Assembly: GCA_964415175.1 (NCBI GenBank)
Contig: CAYPYG010000034.1
Coordinates: forward strand, 1-30,110
DNA from: UBA2231 sp964415175
GTDB lineage: Bacteria; Elusimicrobiota; Elusimicrobia; Elusimicrobiales; UBA9959
Length of the DNA: 30,110 bases
Direction of reading: 5' to 3'
In this document: positions 1-6,225 of the stretch, one piece after another
How positions within the stretch are numbered: the stretch's first letter is position 1
How the letters are laid out: each line of letters opens with the position of its first letter
The notes under the pieces: generated by a model
The model's input: only the letters and a program-made list of their open reading frames with translations
Database searches by the model: none
Told to the model about the DNA's origin: nothing
Made by a program: the position numbers and the translations under genes

Positions 1-55
1 AACCCGTGGAAGGGACCGCTGTGCCTATTGACGAGAGGACCTTTAATGAGCGACA
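1..55. repeat. Left copy of 55-bp terminal inverted repeat
   Basis: The first 55 bases are the exact reverse complement of the last 55 (30056-30110). The match stops inside the loop of a small hairpin (51-66); the hairpin stem continues to match but the 6-nt loop is in opposite orientation at the two ends. The repeat is translatable in one frame at both ends (PVEGTAVPIDERTFNER), so it may be the end of a repeated gene. The sharp 55-base limit equals a k-mer size widely used in short-read assembly, so this more likely marks where a contig entered a repeat than a natural telomere. Confidence 0.9.
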
Positions 56-128
56 ACGTAGTGTCGGGCTCCCGGAGGCCGCGGGGCAATCCTCCGGACC
101 CACTCCCGGCGACCCTCCGGGCGGCTAA
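3..128 (+). other. Possible 3' end of a repeated gene (open frame entering from the left edge)
   Basis: A frame open from the left edge runs to a TAA at 126-128 and reads 41 residues. The first 17 residues are shared with the frame entering from the right edge on the other strand, after which the two diverge at the hairpin. I do not recognise the peptide. The opposite strand of the same repeat is also open, so coding status is uncertain; it could equally be a non-coding repeat. Confidence 0.2.
51..66. repeat. Hairpin repeat, copy 1 (CGACA-ACGTAG-TGTCG)
   Basis: A 5-bp stem CGACA/TGTCG closes a 6-nt loop ACGTAG. The same 16 bases in the same plus-strand orientation occur at 16953-16968 and 30045-30060. 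This copy straddles the inner edge of the terminal repeat. Unlike the other two it lacks the closing G-C pair on the right side (G follows instead of C) and has no GTAAAACA to its left. Confidence 0.8.
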
Positions 129-718
129 AGCTTTATCCAGGTGAAGACGGCGAGTTCGATAAGGCCAAGCAGCGCGAAATACACGGCCGCGCCGCCTATG
201 GCCGTATGCGGCTGCTCTATCCAGGCGCCGCTGCCGCAGCCGACGACCATCGGCCTGACTATCTCCGTCTTCATGCCGCGCCTGGGCAGTACCGTCAGGC
301 CTAAAAAGATGCAGAACATATAAAGGATGAAGCCCGTGAGGCTGTGCGCCTTGAGCAGTTTGAAGTCGCGGGCGGTCATGAACAGCGAGGCGAAAACGGC
401 GCGGCCTATCATGAGCATGACGAAGGAGGAGGTAAGGCCGGGGACCCTGAAGGCCCAACCGATGATGGCGGCGAAGAGCAGGTAGAAGGCGCAGAGGCCC
501 ACCATGACCGTTACAGGCGTCTCGGCGCGCGGCCCGAAGGTCGTCGCGAAAAAGACGCCGGAATGGATGATGATGAATTCCATCAGGAAGATGGCGATGC
601 CGGAGCGCACCCAGTCCGGGTGATCGCCGGCCCGGGGATCGCCCCAGACGCGCCAGAGCTTTTGCGCCATCAGCAGGGCGGGCACGGCGGCCGCCAGCGC
701 GCCTAAAAACTGCAGCAC
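125..718 (-). CDS. Six-helix integral membrane protein of unknown function
   Basis: The 197-residue product is mostly hydrophobic, with about six predicted membrane segments near residues 1-19, 38-60, 70-92, 97-115, 127-146 and 174-195. The start is GTG, chosen because GGAGG lies 4 nt upstream in the reverse strand. No catalytic motif is evident. It resembles in size and topology, though not clearly in sequence, the DUF6498-like protein at 19376-20059. It is followed upstream by the phospholipase-like gene 34 nt away on the same strand and may be co-transcribed with it. Function cannot be assigned. Confidence 0.75.
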   Translation of the reverse strand: MLQFLGALAAAVPALLMAQKLWRVWGDPRAGDHPDWVRSGIAIFLMEFIIIHSGVFFATTFGPRAETPVTVMVGLCAFYLLFAAIIGWAFRVPGLTSSFVMLMIGRAVFASLFMTARDFKLLKAHSLTGFILYMFCIFLGLTVLPRRGMKTEIVRPMVVGCGSGAWIEQPHTAIGGAAVYFALLGLIELAVFTWIKL

Positions 719-752
719 GCGGCCTCCGGAAGGTATCGTCCGATCTCCATTT

Positions 753-1856
753 TCAGCGCGCGGCGGCGCCGTCGAAGTCGGGCGGGAGACGGAAGGGGGC
801 GGGGTCCGAGGCGTCGGGCAGGAAATCGGGCATCTCCATGGCGGCGGGCTTGAGGCCGGACTGCGCGCCGAAGAGCTCCAGCAGGCGGACGGTGTAGAGG
901 ACGGTCAGCGGCTTTATCTCGGCCAGCATGGCGCGGGCCAGGTCGCGCTCGGAGACCATCTCCGGCTTGGCGAGGGCGTCGGGCTTGGCGGCCATGATGG
1001 CGTCCACGAAAACGGCGTTTACCACCTGCAGGCGGGATTCCAGGGGCTTGGTGGGCGTGGCGCGGCCTTTGGCGCAGCCGTCCAGGCCGGGCTCGCGGCG
1101 GCAGGCGTCCAGCCGTACGGAGGCTTCTATCTCCAGCGAGCGGCGGGCCAGTTCCACGAAAAGCCCGCCCAGGTCGGTGGGAGTGGGCTCCTGCGCTATG
1201 CCGGGGACCCTTCCGCGGCCGGCTTCGTACTCGAAGGCGCGGTGCTCGAACTCCATGAAATTTATCTTGTGCGGCGTCACGTGCGCGGGCACGGACATAT
1301 CGGCCAGCAGGTGGGCGACGCGGCCCAGCCAGTAATAGGCGCGCGCCTTGGCGCCGGGGTCCGCGGAGAGGTAATTAGGAATGACCTTCTCCTCCCAGAG
1401 CCGCATACCGCGCTCGCGGGCGCTCTCCCACTGGAAGGCGCCCTTGCCGCCGCATTCCGGGGTGGTGGCCTCCAGCAGGTTGGAGCCGCAGGCGGCCGAA
1501 GGACGCCCCGCCAGGAAGTTCTCGATGAAGAAATAATGGTTGCAGTACATGTGCCGCTCGCCGTAGAGCAGCTTCTCCTTGCAGGGCCCGTAGCGCTCCG
1601 GCTCCTCGTCGCGGAATTCGACGCCGTTGAAAACGGTCTTGAAGCCCTTGGCGGCCTTGTCCTCCATCACGGAACCGAAGCGCAGGAAATCGCCGTAGGC
1701 GCTCAGTTCGGCGCAGAGCGGCGAGTCGGTCCCGGAAGAGCAGATGCCGCCTATGGCGCTGGTCACGAAATCGGAATGCTCGGGGGTATTGTAAGCGAAG
1801 GCCGGCGCGGAGCAGAGCAGGAGGGCGGCGATCGAAAGGGTTTTATGGTTCTTCAT
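753..1856 (-). CDS. Secreted zinc-dependent phospholipase C family protein
   Basis: The 367-residue product begins with a signal peptide (about residues 1-21, cleaved after AFA). Seen in sequence: H182-x3-D186-x5-H192, which is the exact spacing of the H118/D122/H128 zinc ligands of Bacillus cereus phospholipase C, followed by H205-x3-E209, matching H142/E146. H27, D66 and H102 or H107 are candidates for the remaining ligands. Known family role: a trinuclear-zinc fold shared by phospholipase C and S1/P1 nuclease, acting outside the cytoplasm. At 367 residues it is longer than the roughly 245-residue B. cereus enzyme, with an unassigned C-terminal extension. Substrate is unknown; either a phospholipase or a nuclease-like activity is possible. 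Transcription probably starts from the -10 element immediately upstream. Confidence 0.75.
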   Translation of the reverse strand: MKNHKTLSIAALLLCSAPAFAYNTPEHSDFVTSAIGGICSSGTDSPLCAELSAYGDFLRFGSVMEDKAAKGFKTVFNGVEFRDEEPERYGPCKEKLLYGERHMYCNHYFFIENFLAGRPSAACGSNLLEATTPECGGKGAFQWESARERGMRLWEEKVIPNYLSADPGAKARAYYWLGRVAHLLADMSVPAHVTPHKINFMEFEHRAFEYEAGRGRVPGIAQEPTPTDLGGLFVELARRSLEIEASVRLDACRREPGLDGCAKGRATPTKPLESRLQVVNAVFVDAIMAAKPDALAKPEMVSERDLARAMLAEIKPLTVLYTVRLLELFGAQSGLKPAAMEMPDFLPDASDPAPFRLPPDFDGAAAR

Positions 1857-1862
1857 GTAGAT

Positions 1863-1873
1863 AGTTTAACAGA
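1863..1873 (-). promoter_or_regulatory. Leaderless-type -10 element for the phospholipase C-like gene
   Basis: On the minus strand TAAACT (1868-1863), preceded by TCTGT, lies 6 nt before the ATG. There is no Shine-Dalgarno sequence between it and the start, so a transcript starting about 7 nt after the hexamer would begin at or next to the start codon. Confidence 0.5.
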
Positions 1874-1920
1874 GGGCGCGGGGGCGGCCATGGGCCGGAA
1901 GGGCCCGGCGGCGCGGTAAA

Positions 1921-1944
1921 TCGGCCCAGCCGGTACCGGGCCGA
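1921..1944. terminator. Weak hairpin between adenylate cyclase and phospholipase-like genes
   Basis: TCGGCCC (1921-1927) pairs with GGGCCGA (1938-1944); the loop includes part of a 10-bp palindrome CCGGTACCGG (1930-1939). On the minus strand it is followed by ATTTACC rather than a clear T run. It lies just downstream of the phospholipase-like gene start region and upstream of nothing on the minus strand, so a terminator role is doubtful. Confidence 0.25.
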
Positions 1945-1982
1945 ATGGCGGCTGGAGGGAGGGGACCGGCGGGCGGGCTGGA

Positions 1983-3695
1983 CTATCCGATGCTGTAGAG
2001 GGTCATCGGCTCGGACTTGCCCTTCATCAGGACGGGCCGGCCTTTGGTGAAAACGATACCGGGGAAGTCCTCAGGCCGCACGCCGGCCATGACGGCCTCG
2101 CTGAGCAGGATCTGGGCGCCGGCGGTCCTGGTCTGGCTTTCGATGCGCGAGGCCACGTTGACCGTGTCGCCCAGGACGGTGTACTCCAGGCGGGATTCGG
2201 TGCCGACATTGCCGGCCACCAGGCCCCCGCTGTGCAGGCCGACGCCGAACTCCACCCGCGGGTATTTCCCCTCCGCGTTGAACCGCGCCAGCGCCTCCCG
2301 CATGCCCAGCGCCGCGCGCAACCCGGCCGCCCGGTGGTCCTCCACGCCGAAGACGGGCGAGAACACGGCCATGACCGCGTCGCCGATGAACTTATTGATG
2401 ACGCCGCGGTTGGCCATGATGGGCGCGGTGACATGGGAGAAGTAGTCGTTGAGGAACCCGATAAGTTCCGCCGGCGGCAGCTTCTCGCTCAGCGGCGTGA
2501 AACCGCAGATGTCGGAAAAGAGCACCGTGGCCTGGATCTCCTCGCCGGCCAGGTTGACCTTGCCGCTCTTCATGATCTTCTCGGCTATCTCGATGGAGAC
2601 GTAGCGGCCGAAGGTGTCCTTGATATGGTCGCGCTCCACCAGTCCGTCGAGCATCATATTGAAGTGGCCCTTGAGCTGGCCCAGCTCGTCGGCGTAGAAG
2701 ACGGAGGTCTTGCAGGTGAAGTCGCCGGCCGCGACGGCCTTCATGCGCCGCACCAGCGCGCTTATCGGGACCTGCACGTTCCAGCGGTAGAAGAGCAGCG
2801 AGACGAACTGGAACAGGAGCATCAGCGCGACCAGGACGCCCATGACGAACAGCGGGGCCAGCGCGCGTATGGCGTCATAACCGAATATGGGGGCCTTGCC
2901 GGACTCGCGGGCGGTCCGGAGGAGGTCCATGAAGATGTCGACATTGGCGTAGGCGGGGATATAGACGCAGAGGGCCAGCGGCACCGCGGCCAGCGAGAAC
3001 AGCATCAGCGCGTAGCGCAGGGTCAGGCCGACGGCGAAGCCGTGCTTGAGGCCGTAAGGGTCGGTCCCGCTGAAGAACGGCCGCGCGATATAGCGGCGGA
3101 TATAGGCGCCGGTGATCTCCAGGTTCAGGTAGCTGACGAAAGCGCCCATCAGCAGCGACGAGACGGCGAAGACCAGTTTCATCCTGTCGGGCACCGGACC
3201 GTAGCTCTCCGCGTAGGACGCGGCGCTCATGAAGTAACGCTGCAGGGAGACCGCCCAGCTGAGGACGAAAAGGACGATAGGCAGGTTCACTATCCGCTTC
3301 TCGACCACGGACTGGAGCGGCCGCAGCTTGCCGAAATGGCGGCGGTAGAGCGGCCAGAGCCAGGCGAGGATGAACAGGAAATAGAGACCCGCGCCGGTGC
3401 CGCGGTTCTCGTAGACCTCCGTTTCTTTCCACTCGCCCTTTACATAGCGCAGCTGTTTCTTTTTCTCCACCTTGATGGGGCGGAAGATGCGCATCATTTC
3501 TTTCTGCGAGAGCTGGAACTTATCCCCCCGCTCCCGCGCGCCCGCGACGCGCGTCCATTCGGTCTTGAGCAGGTCCACGTCGATCAGGGAATACTTCTCG
3601 AAGAAGGCGGCGGTGGTGCCGCCGAAGAAGGCCATCAGGCCGAAGAGGAAGTACAGCCCCAGGTGCAGCGGCGCTATCTTGCGGGAGACCCACAC
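1983..3695 (-). CDS. Membrane-bound class III adenylate cyclase with HAMP domain
   Basis: The 570-residue product has about six membrane segments (near 9-29, 102-118, 136-152, 172-192, 222-250, 278-302), a HAMP linker around 303-355 and a class III cyclase domain around 385-565. Catalytic residues are present: metal aspartates D395 (FSDICGFT) and D439, adenine-selecting K435 and D510, and N513/R517. It should make cAMP in the cytoplasm in response to an extracytoplasmic or membrane signal. The gene follows the PorV-like gene in one operon. The start is uncertain: the GTG at 3695 has no ribosome site, while AAGGAG (3754-3749) overlaps the upstream stop codon and points to an in-frame ATC (3740) or ATA (3737), which would add 14-15 residues. 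Confidence 0.9.
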   Translation of the reverse strand: MWVSRKIAPLHLGLYFLFGLMAFFGGTTAAFFEKYSLIDVDLLKTEWTRVAGARERGDKFQLSQKEMMRIFRPIKVEKKKQLRYVKGEWKETEVYENRGTGAGLYFLFILAWLWPLYRRHFGKLRPLQSVVEKRIVNLPIVLFVLSWAVSLQRYFMSAASYAESYGPVPDRMKLVFAVSSLLMGAFVSYLNLEITGAYIRRYIARPFFSGTDPYGLKHGFAVGLTLRYALMLFSLAAVPLALCVYIPAYANVDIFMDLLRTARESGKAPIFGYDAIRALAPLFVMGVLVALMLLFQFVSLLFYRWNVQVPISALVRRMKAVAAGDFTCKTSVFYADELGQLKGHFNMMLDGLVERDHIKDTFGRYVSIEIAEKIMKSGKVNLAGEEIQATVLFSDICGFTPLSEKLPPAELIGFLNDYFSHVTAPIMANRGVINKFIGDAVMAVFSPVFGVEDHRAAGLRAALGMREALARFNAEGKYPRVEFGVGLHSGGLVAGNVGTESRLEYTVLGDTVNVASRIESQTRTAGAQILLSEAVMAGVRPEDFPGIVFTKGRPVLMKGKSEPMTLYSIG

Positions 3696-3752
3696 GACGG
3701 GGCTCAGGACAAGGGAGAAGATCTTCTTCAGGAATATGATCGTAAAGACTCC

Positions 3753-4691
3753 TTAGAAACGGTAGCCGAGCGTGGCCTGCTGGCGGGGGTCCATCTCCTT
3801 GCCGGTATCGAAAGAGAGGTCCAGGGACCAGCCGCCGTCGCCGAAGCCGAGACCGAAGACCAGGCCCTCGGCGGGCCTGTCGAAAAGATAGCCGAAGCGC
3901 AGCCTCATCATCAGCCCGACGGCCATGTCCATGTCCAGTTCCAGGCCGGCCTGGTAATAGGAGTCCTCTTCGCGCGGCTTGACGACGTCGGCCGTGAGCA
4001 GCGTGGCGAAATAGACCAGGTCGGCGTCCTTGTCCAGCAGGTTGGGCGGATTGAACTCCACGCGCCAGGCCGCGCCCAGGCGGCTTACGGTCGGGGCCGG
4101 GTCGCCGTCGGTCTCGAAGGTGAACTCGCCGCCGGAGTTCAGCACGGCCGCGCCGAAACTCAGGCCCCGGCCGGCCTTGAACAGGAGTCCCGCGTCGTAG
4201 AGCAGTTCCGAGGCCGAGGCGGTCTCGGCCAGTTCCACGCGCACGTGCTTGAGCGTCGCGCCCAGGCCCAGCCGGCCGCTGGGCCGCCAGGCGGCCGAGG
4301 CGTAGAGCGCGCGGTCCTTCTCCGCGTCCACGTCGCCCTTGAAGCCGTTCGAGAGATTGAGGTACATATTGCCCGCGTCGAAGTACATGAAGCCGGGCGT
4401 GAGGACGAAGGCGCCCAGCGGCAGCGGGACGGCGGCGAAGCCGTGCGACACCTCGCCGAAACCGCGCAGGTAACTGGCCGAGACGGAGACCCGCTCCTCG
4501 AAGGCGAGCGCGCCGGGATTATAGTTCAGGCTCTCCCCGCCGCCGGCCACGGCCGTGAAGGCCTGGCCCATGGCCGCGGAGCGCGCGCCGAGCGACGCGT
4601 TGAGGAAAGGCGCGGCCGTGCGGCCGGGCTCGGCGGCCGCGGGCGCGGCGCAGGCGAGCGCTAAGAGCAGCGGGGCGGCGGCTTTCCTCAT
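3753..4691 (-). CDS. PorV/UPF0164-like outer membrane beta-barrel protein
   Basis: The 312-residue product has a signal peptide (residues 1-20, ending AAA) and then the segment SLGARSAAMGQAFTAVAGG followed by LNYNPGAL, the hallmark N terminus of PorV/PorQ-type barrels. The rest is alternating beta-strand-rich sequence ending in an aromatic F (GYRF), as expected for an outer-membrane barrel. The ATG overlaps the stop of the upstream FlgD-domain gene (ATGA), so the start is firm although the open frame extends much further. In Bacteroidota, PorV carries cargo bearing a C-terminal signal during type IX secretion; whether this relative does the same for its FlgD-domain neighbour is inference. Confidence 0.8.
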   Translation of the reverse strand: MRKAAAPLLLALACAAPAAAEPGRTAAPFLNASLGARSAAMGQAFTAVAGGGESLNYNPGALAFEERVSVSASYLRGFGEVSHGFAAVPLPLGAFVLTPGFMYFDAGNMYLNLSNGFKGDVDAEKDRALYASAAWRPSGRLGLGATLKHVRVELAETASASELLYDAGLLFKAGRGLSFGAAVLNSGGEFTFETDGDPAPTVSRLGAAWRVEFNPPNLLDKDADLVYFATLLTADVVKPREEDSYYQAGLELDMDMAVGLMMRLRFGYLFDRPAEGLVFGLGFGDGGWSLDLSFDTGKEMDPRQQATLGYRF

Positions 4692-6145
4692 TTTATCAGC
4701 ACTATCCTGGTCGTTTCCTTGAGCTTGGGCCCCGTTATGTGGAGCAGGTACAGCCCGCTGGCGGCGGTATTGCCGCCGTCGGTGGAGCCGTTCCAGAAGA
4801 AGGTGGTGGTGCCCGCGCCGGCGGGCGCGTCGTAAAGCTTTTTGACCAGCCCGCCGTTTATCGTGTAGACGTAGGCCCTGATCACGCCGGGCGTGAAGAT
4901 GGTGGCGTCCACGCGCGCGCGGCCGCCGGAGAGCGGGCGGAAGAGATTGTCGGTCAGGCCGACATAGCCGGGACGGTAGTCCACGGTCAGCGCGTCGGCC
5001 AGCGCGCCCTGGCGGCCGTCGGGATTGACCGCCGTGGCCGTGTACTTGCCCAGCGGCGCGCCGGTGGGCGTGGCGTTGACCGTCAGTTCCATGTCCGAGA
5101 CCCATGTCACGCCGGTTACCGGCAGCGCGGCGGGGCCGGTGAAGGTGAAGACCGCCAGGGCCGGGTCGAAGATCTCGCCGACGACCGTGAACGCGACCGC
5201 GCCGTCGTTGTCGTAGACCGCGGCCGGCGAGACGGAACGGACCTCCGGCGAAAGGGTCAGCGCGCTGTAAGCGTAGGAAGTGGCCGCCTGGTCCAGCCTG
5301 GAAGTGAAATAGAGGCGCCAGCGGAAGCCGTCGGTGGACCTGGCCACGTCGAAGCCTTCCAGCTCGTTGCGCGCGGCGTCCGTCGAGAAGACCAGGACCG
5401 GCGCCGTCGGGAAGGACAGCCCCGTCGGGCTGTCGGCGGCCAGCACGCGCGCCACCGTCGAACCGTCCACGGCCGGGGCGGCGGCGTAGAGCCGCACGGT
5501 CCCGCTGGTCAGCGTGGAGACGGCCACGCGCCAGGCGCCGGTGGTCTCCAGGGCCAGCGTCTCGCCCGAGAAAGTGTCGCCGCCGTCGGAACTGCGCGCC
5601 AGGTAGACCCGGCGCGCGTCCGCGGAATGCGGCGGGCCGCCGTCGCGCACGTAGTAGAGGTTAACCTTGTCCGCGCCGGCGAAATAGGGCTTTACGTCGT
5701 ATATCCGCGCCGCCGCCGGGAAGGACACGGAGAAATCCGGGTCCGGGCTCCAGGCCAGGCCGTCCGTCGAGAGCGCGCTCAGCAGCGCGTGGCCGTTGGT
5801 GCTGACTCCCACGTAGTAGGCGCGCCAGGGGCCGCCGGCCAGCGAGGCGTCGGTATAGACGCCCAGCGCGGTTATCGAGCCCGCGTCGTGGTTATAGGCC
5901 CCGGCGCCGGTGGAAAGCCGCAGGCCCGGCTCCACCGTCCAGGCGAGCCCGTCGGTAGAACTGGCGCTGAAAACGCCGTAATGCGCGGCGGTGGAGAAAT
6001 ACATCCGGAACCCGCCGCTCATCGGCGTCACCGCGTGCACGACGGCGGAAGAGAGCCTGACCCCGTCCTGGAGGGTGAAGGACGGCGCCGCGGCCGCGGG
6101 GGCGGCGGCCGCCAGCAGGGCCGCGCAGAGATATGACCTTATCAC
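4688..6145 (-). CDS. Secreted beta-propeller protein with IPT/TIG and FlgD-like C-terminal domains
   Basis: The 485-residue product has a signal peptide (1-20). Residues about 25-290 contain repeated blades with STDGLAWS-type motifs, typical of sialidase or GH43/GH32-like propellers; catalytic residues were not identified. A TIG/IPT-like immunoglobulin domain follows (about 300-390), then a FlgD-like Ig domain (about 400-485) containing the motif FFWNGSTDGGNTAASGLYLL and ending in RIVLIK. Such C-terminal domains are common sorting or anchoring modules on secreted proteins. The start is GTG with no ribosome-binding site but with TATAAT 8 nt upstream. It heads an operon with the PorV-like gene (4-nt overlap) and the adenylate cyclase. 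Confidence 0.75.
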   Translation of the reverse strand: MIRSYLCAALLAAAAPAAAAPSFTLQDGVRLSSAVVHAVTPMSGGFRMYFSTAAHYGVFSASSTDGLAWTVEPGLRLSTGAGAYNHDAGSITALGVYTDASLAGGPWRAYYVGVSTNGHALLSALSTDGLAWSPDPDFSVSFPAAARIYDVKPYFAGADKVNLYYVRDGGPPHSADARRVYLARSSDGGDTFSGETLALETTGAWRVAVSTLTSGTVRLYAAAPAVDGSTVARVLAADSPTGLSFPTAPVLVFSTDAARNELEGFDVARSTDGFRWRLYFTSRLDQAATSYAYSALTLSPEVRSVSPAAVYDNDGAVAFTVVGEIFDPALAVFTFTGPAALPVTGVTWVSDMELTVNATPTGAPLGKYTATAVNPDGRQGALADALTVDYRPGYVGLTDNLFRPLSGGRARVDATIFTPGVIRAYVYTINGGLVKKLYDAPAGAGTTTFFWNGSTDGGNTAASGLYLLHITGPKLKETTRIVLIK

Positions 6146-6153
6146 AATAAGCC

Positions 6154-6166
6154 ATTATACAAAACG
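6154..6166 (-). promoter_or_regulatory. Leaderless-type promoter for the propeller/FlgD-domain operon
   Basis: On the minus strand CGTTTTG is followed by a perfect TATAAT (6159-6154) and then 8 nt to the GTG start. No Shine-Dalgarno sequence fits in between. Confidence 0.6.
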
Positions 6167-6225
6167 GTCCGGGCGGCGGCCGGGTCCGGAAAAATGGTAA
6201 ATTAACCATGCGCCAAGGGGGCCTT

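Noticed and set aside
1..55. Resemblance of GACGAGAGGACC in the end repeat to the sarcin-ricin loop of 23S rRNA.
   Set aside because: The surrounding bases do not follow the 23S sequence on either side, and the canonical AGTACGAGAGGACC is not matched; the similarity is too short.
2232..4664. An 810-codon open frame on the plus strand, with other long plus-strand frames at 4739-6136 and 9366-10427.
   Set aside because: They lie antisense to well-supported genes and show the low-complexity Arg/Gly/Glu-rich composition of shadow frames in GC-rich DNA.
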